DNA of 64,000 bases, from contig NZ_CAADFC020000004.1 in assembly GCF_900696085.1 (NCBI RefSeq), forward strand, positions 124,001 to 188,000. Reading direction: 5' to 3'. Under the pieces are notes generated by a model that was not told the origin of the DNA, did no database searches, and was given only the letters and a program-made list of their open reading frames with translations. The DNA comes from Bradyrhizobium ivorense (lineage in GTDB: Bacteria > Pseudomonadota > Alphaproteobacteria > Rhizobiales > Xanthobacteraceae). The position numbers and the translations under genes were made by a program. Each line of letters starts with the position of its first letter. Position 1 is the stretch's first letter. This document shows, in pieces, positions 42,212 to 51,059 of the stretch.

Positions 42212-43645
42212 ATGGCGGAAGCAGCGGCGCTTGCAGTAGCCACACCAAATCTCTTTCAGACGGTCAATCCCGCGACTGGCGAGAAGGGGGCGGCGTATCA
42301 AGGACATTCTGTCGATCAGGCGTTGTCGATTGCGGCCGATGTTCATCGGGCGCAGAGTGCCTGGCGTCGCACGGGCTTTAAGGAGCGCGCTCCCTTGATG
42401 AAGAACGCAGCTAAGGTCATTCGCGACAATTGCTTGCGGTACGCGAAGCTCATGACAGATGAAATGGGAAAGCCGATTACCGACGGCCTTGCCGAGCTTG
42501 AGAAATGTGCGTCGTGTTGTGAGTATTTCGCCGAGATGTCGGACGAATTTCTGAAGCCGATACCGCTCGATGTGAGCGTTGGCTATTCGGGATCCGGCGC
42601 GCCACCTAAGGCTTTTGCAGCTTTCAATCCCCTCGGCGTCATCCTCGCGGTAATGCCATGGAATTTTCCCTTCTGGCAGGTCATCCGGTTCGCAGCGCCG
42701 CATCTGATGGCGGGGAACGGCGGCGTTTTGAAGCACGCTTCCAACGTGCCGGGATGTGCATTGGCTCTGGAGGAGATCTTTAGGCTGGCGGGATTCCCTT
42801 TTGAGCTCTTCCGAACTGTGCTGCTTTCATCCAAGGATCTGAGACCGCTTATCGAAGATCCGCATATCGCCGCGGTAACGTTGACCGGCAGCGTTGCAGC
42901 CGGAAAGTCGGTCGCCGCGATCGCCGGCGCAGTAATGAAGAAGGGCGTGTACGAGCTCGGCGGCTCAGACGGTTATATCGTGCTCGAAGATGCCGATCCC
43001 GTCTCTGCCGCCAAGATCTGTGTTCGAGGGCGCATGGTGAACGGCGGCCAGAGCTGCATCGCTGCCAAGCGGTTTGTTGTGGTCGAGGGCGCAAGGCAGG
43101 CGTTCGAGCGCGCTCTGGTCGAGGAGATGCGGCGTTTCGAGATGGGTGATCCAAACGATCCGAAAACCGTTCTTGGGCCGATGGAAAGCGTGCATTCGCG
43201 AGATCAGATCGCGAATCAGGTCAGGCAAAGCATCGAAAATGGTGCTCAAGTGCTTTTGGGCGGCGAGGCACCCAAGCGCGCGGGTGCATGGTTTCCGGCA
43301 ACGATTCTGACGAATGTTCTCCCAGGCCAAGCGGCGCATGATGAGGAACTGTTTGGGCCCGTTGCTGCGGTCATTTCTGCCAAAGATGAGCAGGACGCGA
43401 TTCGTATCGTGAATGCGAGCGAGTTTGGACTGGGATCGGCCGTGATAACCGCCGATACGGCACGTGGCGAGCGCATCGCGAGCGAGGAGTTGGATGCAGG
43501 AGCAGCGTTCGTAAATCAAAACGTCCGGTCGGATCCCCGGCTGCCATTCGGCGGCGTCAAGAACAGTGGCTACGGACGAGAGGTGTCGGAGTTCGGCATT
43601 CGAGAGTTCTGCAACATCAAGACGGTCCTCATCGAAGAACTGTAG
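42212..43645 (+). CDS. NAD(P)-dependent aldehyde (succinate-semialdehyde-type) dehydrogenase
   Basis: About 477 residues from MAEAAALAVATPNLFQTVNP; GGTAGGAGCGCGAGAG before ATG 42212 decides against the frame start at 42194. Conserved parts are the cofactor region VILAVMPWNFPFWQVIRFAA, the catalytic Glu in KGVYELGGSDGYIVL and the nucleophile Cys in GGQSCIAAKRF, ending NSGYGREVSEFGIREFCNIK. The sequence resembles the Sad/YneI group of semialdehyde dehydrogenases. It oxidises an aldehyde to an acid in the cytoplasm and could process a product of the diiron monooxygenase pathway. A strong island-motif site lies just upstream. Confidence 0.92.
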   Translation: MAEAAALAVATPNLFQTVNPATGEKGAAYQGHSVDQALSIAADVHRAQSAWRRTGFKERAPLMKNAAKVIRDNCLRYAKLMTDEMGKPITDGLAELEKCASCCEYFAEMSDEFLKPIPLDVSVGYSGSGAPPKAFAAFNPLGVILAVMPWNFPFWQVIRFAAPHLMAGNGGVLKHASNVPGCALALEEIFRLAGFPFELFRTVLLSSKDLRPLIEDPHIAAVTLTGSVAAGKSVAAIAGAVMKKGVYELGGSDGYIVLEDADPVSAAKICVRGRMVNGGQSCIAAKRFVVVEGARQAFERALVEEMRRFEMGDPNDPKTVLGPMESVHSRDQIANQVRQSIENGAQVLLGGEAPKRAGAWFPATILTNVLPGQAAHDEELFGPVAAVISAKDEQDAIRIVNASEFGLGSAVITADTARGERIASEELDAGAAFVNQNVRSDPRLPFGGVKNSGYGREVSEFGIREFCNIKTVLIEEL

Positions 43646-43742
43646 GGGACCGCGGTTCGGGCTGCTGCCCGCAGCGTTCGATTGATTCGTGTCGACTGTG
43701 AACTGGCAACACCAAGATCCCGACCAATGAAGGAACGTAGCT

Positions 43743-44501
43743 ATGAAATCGTACAAAGACGTTTTGGGCCTGAGCTTCTTGACCGCGATGGTTGCGCTCG
43801 GCCAGCCAGTCCTGGCTGCGGAGCCGAAAGCCAAGACCGCAGTCCTTGTCCATGGTGCGTTCGCGGACGGGTCGAGCTGGGAGAAAGTCATTCCCTATCT
43901 CGAACAGGCCGGGCTCAAGGTCGTTGCAGTCCAGAACCCGCTCGACTCCCTCGACAACGACGTCGCCGCCACCAAGCGCGCGATCCGGAACGCGGAAGGT
44001 CCTGTCGTCCTGGTCGGCCATTCATGGGCCGGCGCCGTCATTACGGAAGCGGGAAACGACGAAAAGGTCAAATCGCTGGTGTATGTGGCGGCTTACGCGC
44101 CGGATAGGGGCGAATCGGTAAAGAGCGCCACTTCGAAATATCCGGATCCCGAAAGTCTGAAAACGTTCGTCAAGGACCCGGACGGCTATCTCACGATCAG
44201 CGAGGAGGGCATCAAGAAATATTTCGCGGCCGACCTTTCGCCCAAGGAGCAGGCCGTGGTAGCCGCGACGCAGGGACCCTTCCACATCAGGACGCTTAGC
44301 GCTCCGATAAGCCGGGCCGCGTGGCGGGAGAAGCCGACCTTCATGGTCGTTGCGACCAAGGACGCGATCATTCCGCCGCAAATGGAGATGGACCAGGTGA
44401 AGGCGGCCAAGGCTACCGCGATCGAGGTGCCATCGAGCCACGTCGCGATGTTGGCGTTCCCGAAGGAAGTCTCCGAGCTGATCATCAAGGCGGCGCAGTA
44501 A
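43743..44501 (+). CDS. Exported alpha/beta hydrolase
   Basis: A 252-residue alpha/beta hydrolase with Sec signal peptide (LGLSFLTAMVALGQPVLAAE). The oxyanion region is TAVLVHGAFADGSSWEKVIP, the nucleophile Ser lies in VVLVGHSWAGAVITEAG, the acid residue is probably in MVVATKDAIIPPQ and the His in VPSSHVAMLAFP. This subgroup (often annotated as salicylate esterase-like or as methylketone hydrolase-like) has small ester substrates. It is 97 bases after the aldehyde dehydrogenase and could be cotranscribed. A periplasmic location is expected, which separates it from the cytoplasmic enzymes. Confidence 0.88.
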   Translation: MKSYKDVLGLSFLTAMVALGQPVLAAEPKAKTAVLVHGAFADGSSWEKVIPYLEQAGLKVVAVQNPLDSLDNDVAATKRAIRNAEGPVVLVGHSWAGAVITEAGNDEKVKSLVYVAAYAPDRGESVKSATSKYPDPESLKTFVKDPDGYLTISEEGIKKYFAADLSPKEQAVVAATQGPFHIRTLSAPISRAAWREKPTFMVVATKDAIIPPQMEMDQVKAAKATAIEVPSSHVAMLAFPKEVSELIIKAAQ

Positions 44502-44849
44502 TGAAACGCCGTTCTAAGAACCAGTGGGCCTTCTGCCAAAATGCACGAACGGAGCCGCGCTCGCTTGGCGCGGCTTGATGCTGTTGGAATGCGTCAAGCT
44601 GCGCGCGGCTCCGGTCAATGCCGACTCTTCAGATCGCAGATCTCAGGCTTGAGGAGATTGTTTTTCGACTGCGCTGACGCACAACGGATTTTGCCGGCGG
44701 GGTCGATGAAGGGGCGGGACTGGAGAACCACGCGTCCTGCCGATCTGCCTGATGCTCGCGGCGATGACCGTGCGCAGGTCGGCTCCTTGGCCTAGCCGAG
44801 GTTGTGTAGGAGGAAACGGCGCTTGCCCTGTACCATTTCTTGGCCTTCG
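44502..44849. other. Spacer between the hydrolase and broken dps
   Basis: About 350 bases without a recognisable gene. A stem-loop at 44554-44574 lies near its left end. The sequence approaching 44850 is open in the dps reading frame on the minus strand but no longer similar to Dps. Confidence 0.4.
44554..44574 (+). terminator. Stem-loop downstream of the hydrolase gene
   Basis: GCCGCGC at 44554-44560 pairs with GCGCGGC at 44568-44574 around a 7-base loop; it starts 53 bases after the hydrolase stop. There is no T-run, so it is at best a weak or factor-assisted terminator. Confidence 0.35.
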
Positions 44850-45347
44850 AGGCGTGGCTTCGAAGAGGAACCAGGCCCGCCCCTCTGCCTGGTCAGTCCA
44901 GCCGTCGAGCAGTCCCGAAGTGTGCGCAACACCACTACGGCCGCCGACGCGCTCAACACGATCCTGGCGGATATGCTCGCCCTCTATTTCAAGACCAAGA
45001 ATTTTCATTGGCACATGGCCGGGCCGCACTTCCGCGATTACCACCTATTGCTGGACGAGCAGGCGACGGAGATCTTCTCGGTTGTCGACGACATCGCCGA
45101 ACGGCTTCGCAAGACGGGCAATACCACCCTACGATCGATCGGAGACTTCGCTCGCCGGCAGACTATCAAAGACAATGATGCCGAATTTGTACCCGCCGAC
45201 GACATGCTCGCCGAGCTCCGTGAAGACAATTTTCGCGCTGGTTCTGCGTTCCGGGAAGCGAAAGTGCTTGTCGAAGAAGCCAGAGACAATGGCAGCCACG
45301 GCTGATAGGGAATCAGGCGTTGGTATGCGAGCTGGAATCATTGTCAT
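44850..45347 (-). pseudogene. Second dps, disrupted by an in-place inversion of its middle
   Basis: The 5' end lies on the minus strand: AGGAG precedes ATG 45347/45341 and the frame reads MIPARIPTPDSLS, a normal Dps start. The 3' end is also on the minus strand around 44850-44925 (SGLLDGWTDQAEGRAWFLFE). The middle, about 44925-45300, is read only on the plus strand (TTAADALNTILADMLALYFK through LREDNF and EARDN). Together the three pieces make one full Dps, so a ~375-bp internal segment is inverted. No long inverted repeats were seen at the breakpoints. The protein cannot be made as it stands. If the segment could flip back, the gene would be restored. Confidence 0.75.
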
Positions 45348-45658
45348 CTCCTGACTTTCATGCGGCGGGCCGTAATGGAATGTAGTGAAAAAGGACGATC
45401 GGGGCGCCCCGGGGGAGGACTCGGGCGGCGCGCGCCCCGACCTGCGCATGGCGCACTGCCATCCGTATGGCATTTGGCTTTGGAAAGACGTGCGCTGATA
45501 GGACAGACTTTCTCGAAGCCAAAGTCGTCAGGCATTTCTGAACTGGCTGCGACGATATAACCGCACAGGGGGCTCGATTAACCCGGCATAAGGGCGTGTA
45601 AAATCTCGCATGGTGTCAAATTTATCCGGCGTGGATCAGTATCGTGAATCCAGACGGT
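45348..45658. other. Spacer between broken dps and the aldo/keto reductase
   Basis: About 310 bases with no gene. It holds a weaker member of the island repeat at 45598-45612, which is upstream of the broken dps. Confidence 0.4.
45598..45612 (+). promoter_or_regulatory. Partial island motif GTAAA-N5-GCATG (copy 6)
   Basis: GTAAAATCTCGCATG keeps the first pentamer and the GCA of the second. It lies ~250 bases upstream of the broken dps start, comparable to the position of copy 2 before the intact dps. Confidence 0.25.
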
Positions 45659-46675
45659 CTATCTGTCGATTGGCAGCGGCGCCGCCTCGGCCACAAGCCC
45701 TCTCTTTCGCAGCTCCTGCCAAAACGCAGCGGGAATCTTGGTCTTGAGCGCCGCATGGTCTTCGAGAATGCGTGCGGGCCTGCTGGCCCCGGGAATGACC
45801 GCGGCCGAGGCCGGATGCGCCAGCGAGAAGTGCAACGCCGCCGCCTTGATGGGGATCTTGTATTCTGTGCAGAGGGCGGAGAGTTTCTCGACCTTGGCGG
45901 CGATAGCCGGCGGCACCGCCCCGTATTCGAAGTGACGTCCGCCTGCGAGCACGCCGGAGCTATAGGGGCCGCCGATCACGATATCGACTTTCTTGCGCTG
46001 TGCGGCGGGCATCAGCCGCTGCAGTGCCATCTCGTGATCGAGGAGCGTATACCGGCCGGCGAGCAAGGTGGCGTCCGGGTCTGCCTCGGAAAGCCCGAGC
46101 AGAAGCTCCACGGGTTCGACCTTGTTCACGCCGAGGCCCCAGCCCTTGATTACGCCCTGGTCGCGTAGTTTCGACAAAGCTCGGAAAGCCCCCGTTCGCG
46201 CGGTTTCGAACATCGCAAGCCAGCGATCGCCGTAGAAATCCTGGGCGATATCGTGGACCCATACGAAGTCGATATGGTCAACCTTCATGCGCTTGAGGCT
46301 GTCTTCGATCGATTTCATGGTGCCGTCGGCCGTATAATCGGGGACGATCTTGTTGGGGCGACCATGTTTGAAGATTTCGCCTTTCTCGCCATGGTCTCGC
46401 CCGCTCGGATCCTCGATCTCGTCGAGGATGAGCCGGCCGACTTTCGAACTGAGAACGTAGTCGCTGCGCGGTCGCCTGGAGAGTGCTTCGCCGAGGCGGA
46501 TCTCCGCGAGCCCGGCTCCGTAGAACGGCGCAGTATCGAAAAAGCGCGTGCCCGCGTCCCAGGCTGCATCGACAGTTGCGAGCGCCTCATCCTCGGGAAT
46601 ATCTCGAAACATGTTGCCGAGCGGCGCCGTACCAAACCCTAGTGGACCGGCCAAGAGTGATTCCCTGATTCTCAT
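45659..46675 (-). CDS. Aldo/keto reductase
   Basis: A 338-residue NAD(P)H-dependent reductase from MRIRESLLAGPLGFGTAPLG. The catalytic tetrad is visible: Asp in TRFFDTAPFYGAG, Tyr in the same segment, Lys in YVLSSKVGRL and His in DFVWVHDIAQD. It resembles the D-threo-aldose 1-dehydrogenase/pyridoxal dehydrogenase branch (RPRSDYVLSSKVGRLI). The end PGASRPARILEDH is the cofactor-binding region. It interconverts carbonyls and alcohols in the cytoplasm, and with the DJ-1 proteins and ene-reductase suggests carbonyl detoxification. It is divergent from the DJ-1 gene at 47042. Confidence 0.92.
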   Translation of the reverse strand: MRIRESLLAGPLGFGTAPLGNMFRDIPEDEALATVDAAWDAGTRFFDTAPFYGAGLAEIRLGEALSRRPRSDYVLSSKVGRLILDEIEDPSGRDHGEKGEIFKHGRPNKIVPDYTADGTMKSIEDSLKRMKVDHIDFVWVHDIAQDFYGDRWLAMFETARTGAFRALSKLRDQGVIKGWGLGVNKVEPVELLLGLSEADPDATLLAGRYTLLDHEMALQRLMPAAQRKKVDIVIGGPYSSGVLAGGRHFEYGAVPPAIAAKVEKLSALCTEYKIPIKAAALHFSLAHPASAAVIPGASRPARILEDHAALKTKIPAAFWQELRKRGLVAEAAPLPIDR

Positions 46676-46789
46676 ATGAACCTCCGGTGACGATGATGTT
46701 CGCGTTGCCGCTGGTGCGCGGATTCGCGCGGCAAGAGCGCCACACCCACGATCGTATGTTGCGGAGTCGCGGCTGACTAATAGTGATTT

Positions 46790-46804
46790 GTAAATTGAGG
46801 AAAA
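46790..46804 (+). promoter_or_regulatory. Direct repeat GTAAA-N5-GAAAA (island motif, copy 7)
   Basis: GTAAATTGAGGAAAA, second pentamer with one change, ~115 bases upstream of the aldo/keto reductase start. Confidence 0.4.
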
Positions 46805-46873
46805 TCGGATTGTCGCGAACGCAACGGGAGGCCGTGACGTGGGGGTCTACAGGACACTCCCGCTGTCCGATGT

Positions 46874-46888
46874 TTTACATCTCTTTAC
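46874..46888 (-). promoter_or_regulatory. Direct repeat TTTAC-N5-TTTAC (island motif, copy 8)
   Basis: TTTACATCTCTTTAC has two perfect pentamers ten bases apart and differs at one base from the copy before the aldehyde dehydrogenase (42122). It lies ~155 bases upstream of the DJ-1 gene at 47042. Confidence 0.55.
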
Positions 46889-47041
46889 GGGCTTCGGCGC
46901 GAGCTTCCGACTAGGTTTGACGGCGAGAACGGTACCCGCGTGGTCGAGCTCATTCGCAATGAAGCATCGGCTGCCGGTGCTCATTGGCACTTCGGCGCGG
47001 AGTTGTTGCGGCACTCCAGGAACGAACGGAAGGCTGATAAC

Positions 47042-47866
47042 ATGAGCAAGGCAAAGGTGCTTGTCGTCGGATCCAATGCGACCCAGATCGAAGTGCAGGG
47101 CGGCAAATGGGGGCCCACCGGAAATTATCTCAACGAAACCGTCGTCCCGGTCATGGCGTTGATCCGAGCCACTTACGACGTTCAGCTCGCCACGCCCGAC
47201 GGCACGAAGCCTCATATGGACAAAGCCTCGGACTCGGCCATGCACTTTGGCGGTGACACGGCCGCCTATAGCCGCGCGAGGTCCTTCTGGACCGATGATC
47301 CCGTGATGAACCAGGTCCTGCCCCTGGGTGCGGTGATCGAGAAAGGACTGGATGACTACGCCGGAGTATTCGTGCCGGGTGGCCAGGCGCCGGTCGTCGA
47401 TTTGATGCAGGACCCGCAGATGGGTGAGATCCTTCGTCACTTCCACGGTCGAGCAAAACCGACGGCGCTGCTCTGTCATGGTCCGATCGCGCTCGTTTCG
47501 GCCATGCCGCGTGCGCGCGAATTTCGCGCGGCCTTGATCGCCGGAGACGAGTCGAGCGCGAAGGAGTTAGCCGAGGGTTGGCCGTATGTCGGCTATCGGA
47601 TGACCATCTTTTCCGCTTCGGAGGAGAAGTGGGTCGAAAAGGAAATCCTGCACGGAAAGATGTACTTCACCATGCCGCAGGCGCTCAGCGCAGCTGGAGG
47701 CGACGTGGCCACGGCGAAGCGCGACTTCGAACCCCATGTGATCGTCGATCGCGAGCTCATCACAGGCCAAAACCCGCGCTCCGATCATTCGGTCGGTGAA
47801 GCGTTGGTCAAGGCGCTTGATGAGACAAACTCTCAACGTCGGCCCAATGTGGCGACTCACGCCTGA
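47042..47866 (+). CDS. DJ-1/PfpI-family protein (Hsp31-like)
   Basis: About 274 residues from MSKAKVLVVGSNATQIEVQG; ATG 47042 follows GGAAGGCTGATAAC. It has the class I glutamine-amidotransferase-like fold: the strand AGVFVPGGQAPVVDLMQDPQ, the nucleophile Cys in TALLCHGPIALVSAMP and the end VIVDRELITGQNPRSDHSVG. It is related to the longer protein at 30297 but lacks the insertion. Probable role: glyoxal/methylglyoxal removal or protein repair. It heads a rightward group with the ABM-family gene and a molybdenum hydroxylase. Confidence 0.88.
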   Translation: MSKAKVLVVGSNATQIEVQGGKWGPTGNYLNETVVPVMALIRATYDVQLATPDGTKPHMDKASDSAMHFGGDTAAYSRARSFWTDDPVMNQVLPLGAVIEKGLDDYAGVFVPGGQAPVVDLMQDPQMGEILRHFHGRAKPTALLCHGPIALVSAMPRAREFRAALIAGDESSAKELAEGWPYVGYRMTIFSASEEKWVEKEILHGKMYFTMPQALSAAGGDVATAKRDFEPHVIVDRELITGQNPRSDHSVGEALVKALDETNSQRRPNVATHA

Positions 47867-47953
47867 CTAGCTGATCCGTCGATCAAGAGGCGAAGTGCCG
47901 GATGGTCGAAGCGTTCATCGTTCGGAATTGAGAGCCCAGGGAGGAGAAGTGTT

Positions 47954-48253
47954 ATGGCGACTCACATGAAAACGACGGCGTTACTGAAGGCCCGGCCCGG
48001 TAAGGAAGGCGAATTGATCGCTCTGTTGCGCAGCTTGGCCAGCAACAGCCGGTCTGAGCCGGGCAACCTTCGATGGGACCTTTGGCAAGATCAGCACGAC
48101 GAGACAACCTTCATCATCGATGAGCTCTACAGCGATATCGATTCCGTGCAGGCCCACAGGGCAACGCCGCACTTCCGAAATTATACATCCAGGATCAACG
48201 AACTCGCTACCCGCACGGCCGTCACGTCGCGCCCTTTGGATGTGGTCTCATAG
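47954..48253 (+). CDS. ABM-family monooxygenase-like protein
   Basis: A 99-residue dimeric alpha+beta barrel protein; GGGAGGAG precedes ATG 47954 by about 7 bases. Typical segments are TALLKARPGKEGELIALLRS, SEPGNLRWDLWQDQHDETTF and FIIDELYSDIDSVQAHRATP, then HFRNY. The family (antibiotic biosynthesis monooxygenase, including YgiN-type quinol monooxygenases) oxidises electron-rich aromatics without cofactors or acts as a small detoxifying enzyme. It lies between the DJ-1 and molybdenum hydroxylase genes. A quinol or catechol-like product is a plausible substrate; this is inference. Confidence 0.88.
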   Translation: MATHMKTTALLKARPGKEGELIALLRSLASNSRSEPGNLRWDLWQDQHDETTFIIDELYSDIDSVQAHRATPHFRNYTSRINELATRTAVTSRPLDVVS

Positions 48254-48330
48254 GGTCGGTCTGACGGCCTAGCCGCGCTTGGACCGGAGATTTCGGAAGT
48301 GAGGAGACAACGTCGCGAAGGGATACCGAC

Positions 48331-48792
48331 ATGATCGAGCTCACGGTCAATGGGATCAAACACCAAGTTGACGTAATCCCCGAGATGCCCTTGCTTTGGG
48401 TGTTGCGCGACGAACTCGGCATCACCAGTCCGAAGTACGGCTGCGGGGTCGCGCAATGCGGCGCCTGCACCGTCCAAATAGATGGAGCGGCTGTCCGTTC
48501 CTGCCAGGCGCATATCGGCGACCTCGCCGGCAAATCTGTCGTCACGATCGAAGGACTCGAGAATGGAGCCCAGCACCCTGTTCTGCAGGCCTGGATCGAA
48601 CACCAGGTTCCGCAGTGCGGATATTGCCAGACCGGCCAGATCATGCAGGCCATTTCGCTTCTTGAGCTTCATCCCAAGCCGACAGACCAGGACATCAACG
48701 AGGTGATGTCCGGCAATCTATGCCGTTGCGGAACCTATCCACGCATTCGCACTGCAATCCACGCGGCAGCTGCAAAGATGGCGGAGAAGTGA
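48331..48792 (+). CDS. Isoquinoline 1-oxidoreductase-like alpha subunit, two [2Fe-2S]
   Basis: A 153-residue iron-sulfur subunit of a xanthine-oxidase-family hydroxylase. The plant-type cluster ligands lie in [20 protein letters not shown] with C in VRSCQAHIG, and the second cluster in [13 protein letters not shown] with [14 protein letters not shown]. This two-subunit form without an FAD subunit corresponds to isoquinoline 1-oxidoreductase (IorA) and related enzymes that pass electrons to a cytochrome, which is encoded downstream. The next gene begins one base after the stop. Confidence 0.93.
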   Translation: MIELTVNGIKHQVDVIPEMPLLWVLRDELGITSPKYGCGVAQCGACTVQIDGAAVRSCQAHIGDLAGKSVVTIEGLENGAQHPVLQAWIEHQVPQCGYCQTGQIMQAISLLELHPKPTDQDINEVMSGNLCRCGTYPRIRTAIHAAAAKMAEK

Positions 48793-48793
48793 G

Positions 48794-51049
48794 ATGGGCG
48801 ACATACACAGCATATCCCGTCGGGCCTTCGTTTTCGGCTCCGCCGCCCTAGCCGGCGGCATCGCGTTTGGCTCCTACAGCAGTGCCGAACCGGCTGTTAC
48901 GTCCGGCAATGGCAATCCATTGGCCGCCGGCCTCGGGCCTAACTCCGTAAGCTTCAATCCCTGGGTCGAGATCAGCCCTGAAAAAATAACGCTCATCGCT
49001 CAACACGTCGACATCGGTCAGGGCGTCGGTTCGGTGCAGCCGATCATGATTGCCGAAGAGATGGACCTCGATCCCGGCCAATTCGAAATTCGATTCGCAG
49101 GGCCCAGTCCCGCCTACTTTAATAGCGGCTTCGCGGATGACTTTGTGCCGTTCCTTGCCGCGGACCAAAGCCCGGCCGCCGAAGCAGCACGCGCCGCCGA
49201 GCTCGAATCTCTTAGAAAGTCCGGCCTGCAGCAGACGGGCGGGTCAAGCGCGGTGCCGGACACGTACAAAAAGTTGCGCATTGCTGGCGCGGTCGCGCGC
49301 GAGACACTGAAGGTCGCGGCGGCCAAACGTTCAGGCGTCCCCGTAGCTGACATTCGTACCCAATCCGGTCATGTGATCCTGCCCGACGGAACCAAAATTC
49401 CCTATGTCGAACTCTCGGCGGAAGCCGCGAAGATTCCGCCGGTGCTCGATGTCAAGCTGCGCGATCCGTCCAAATGGCGAATGCTGGGAAAGCCCATGAC
49501 GCGCCTCGATGTTCGATCGAAGGTCATGGGGGAGCTGAAGTTCGGCATCGATCTGAAGATGGACGGCATGATGTACGCCTCGGTCAAGCTGAACCCCAAC
49601 AAGGGTCAGCCCCTGAAATCGTACGACGCAAGCAAGGCGCGGTCGATGCCCGGGGTCAAAAGGATCCTCGAAGTAAAAAATGGCGTTGCGGTGATCGCCA
49701 CGAATAGCTGGTACGCAATGAAGGCGGTCGAAGCGATCGATTGCGAGTGGGCGCCATCGACCTATCCCGCGGAACAAGCCGACCATTGGAAGATTCTGGA
49801 AGCGTCGTTCAAGCCTGAATTCCTGGGCAAGGAGTGGCGGAAAATCGGCGATGTCGACGCCGGGTTGAAGAGTGGCAGGCTGATCGAGGCCGAGTACCGC
49901 GCGCCTTATGTGGCACATCAGCCTCTGGAGCCGCTCAACGGGATCGGCATTGTATCCGAAGCCGGGATGGAAATCTGGGTCGGCCATCAGAGCCCTCAAT
50001 TCGTGCAGTCCATTGCGGCGGCGGCGATCGACCTCAAGCCGGAACAGGTGACCTTTCACAATCAATGGACCGGCGGAAGTTTCGGGCACCGTCTCGAATA
50101 CGAGAACGTGCGTGTCCTGGCCGAAATCGCAAACCAAATGCGCGGGACGCCGATCAAGCTCGTGTTTTCGCGCGAGGAGGATTTTCTCCAGGATATTCCG
50201 CGACAGATTGCGATCGCCCGACATAAGGGGAGCGTCGACAAGGGGAAGATCGTCGCGGCCGACCTGCAATTGGCTTCGACGGCTCCGTTGAAGGAGCTGC
50301 TCGAGCGTTCGGGCATACCCTCGAAGGAACCCGATGCTCAATTGGCCTCCGGCCTGTGGAACGTCTACTACGACATCCCGAACTTTCGGGCCACAACCTA
50401 TGAGGCGAAAGGGCTATCGCCGTGCACCACGTGGCGGTCCGTCGGAGCCTCGACTGCCGGCTTCTTCACCGAAAGCTTCATCGACGAACTGATCCATGCG
50501 GCCGGTCTCGATCCATTGAAGGCGCGCATCGAGATGTGCGCGGTTCCGACCTACCGCAAGTTGCTGGAGACGCTCGCGGAGATCTCGGACTGGAAGGGAC
50601 CGCTCGGCAACGGCAAAGGACGGGGCGTCGCGTTCGTGGAGGCGTTCGGCACGCCGACGGCCGAAGTCGTCGAAGTCACGATGACGGACAAAGGCGTTAG
50701 GATCGACAAGGTCTGGGTCGCGGTCGACGTAGGTAAGGTCGTCGATCCAATCAATTTCGAGAACCAGGTACAGGGAGGTGTGGTCTGGGGGCTCGGCCAC
50801 GCCATCAATTGCGAACTCACTTACGCAAAGGGCGCGGTGCAGCAGACCAACTACAACCACCACGAAGCTATGCGGATCTATCAATGTCCGGTCATCGAAG
50901 TTCGCGGACTCGAGAATGATCCCAAAGTGAGAGGCGTCGGCGAGCCGCCCGTTCCGCCCGCCGCGCCCGCGCTCGCCAACGCGATCTTCGCGGCGACTGG
51001 AATGCGGATCCGCGAAATGCCCTTCAACAAGTTCATCGATTTCGTGTGA
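48794..51049 (+). CDS. Isoquinoline 1-oxidoreductase-like molybdopterin subunit
   Basis: A 751-residue molybdenum-cofactor subunit of the IorB/aldehyde-oxidase group. The N-terminus has a twin-arginine signal (SISRRAFVFGSAALAGGIAF), so the folded heterodimer is exported. Mo-cofactor segments include QHVDIGQGVGSVQPIMIAEE, HQPLEPLNGIGIV, QWTGGSFGHRLEYENV and WRSVGASTAGFFTESFIDEL; the catalytic Glu is expected in VRGVGEPPVPPAAPALANAI. It hydroxylates aldehydes or N-heterocycles using water. With a partner cytochrome c downstream, electrons probably enter the respiratory chain. The substrate may be an aldehyde from the local pathway. Confidence 0.93.
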   Translation: MGDIHSISRRAFVFGSAALAGGIAFGSYSSAEPAVTSGNGNPLAAGLGPNSVSFNPWVEISPEKITLIAQHVDIGQGVGSVQPIMIAEEMDLDPGQFEIRFAGPSPAYFNSGFADDFVPFLAADQSPAAEAARAAELESLRKSGLQQTGGSSAVPDTYKKLRIAGAVARETLKVAAAKRSGVPVADIRTQSGHVILPDGTKIPYVELSAEAAKIPPVLDVKLRDPSKWRMLGKPMTRLDVRSKVMGELKFGIDLKMDGMMYASVKLNPNKGQPLKSYDASKARSMPGVKRILEVKNGVAVIATNSWYAMKAVEAIDCEWAPSTYPAEQADHWKILEASFKPEFLGKEWRKIGDVDAGLKSGRLIEAEYRAPYVAHQPLEPLNGIGIVSEAGMEIWVGHQSPQFVQSIAAAAIDLKPEQVTFHNQWTGGSFGHRLEYENVRVLAEIANQMRGTPIKLVFSREEDFLQDIPRQIAIARHKGSVDKGKIVAADLQLASTAPLKELLERSGIPSKEPDAQLASGLWNVYYDIPNFRATTYEAKGLSPCTTWRSVGASTAGFFTESFIDELIHAAGLDPLKARIEMCAVPTYRKLLETLAEISDWKGPLGNGKGRGVAFVEAFGTPTAEVVEVTMTDKGVRIDKVWVAVDVGKVVDPINFENQVQGGVVWGLGHAINCELTYAKGAVQQTNYNHHEAMRIYQCPVIEVRGLENDPKVRGVGEPPVPPAAPALANAIFAATGMRIREMPFNKFIDFV

Positions 51050-51059
51050 GGGCCGATCC

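Larger units (their letters stand above)
46676..47041. promoter_or_regulatory. Divergent control region with two island-motif repeats
   Basis: About 365 bases between the leftward aldo/keto reductase and the rightward DJ-1 gene. It contains repeats at 46790-46804 and 46874-46888, one oriented toward each gene. No protein-coding signal is seen. Confidence 0.5.
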
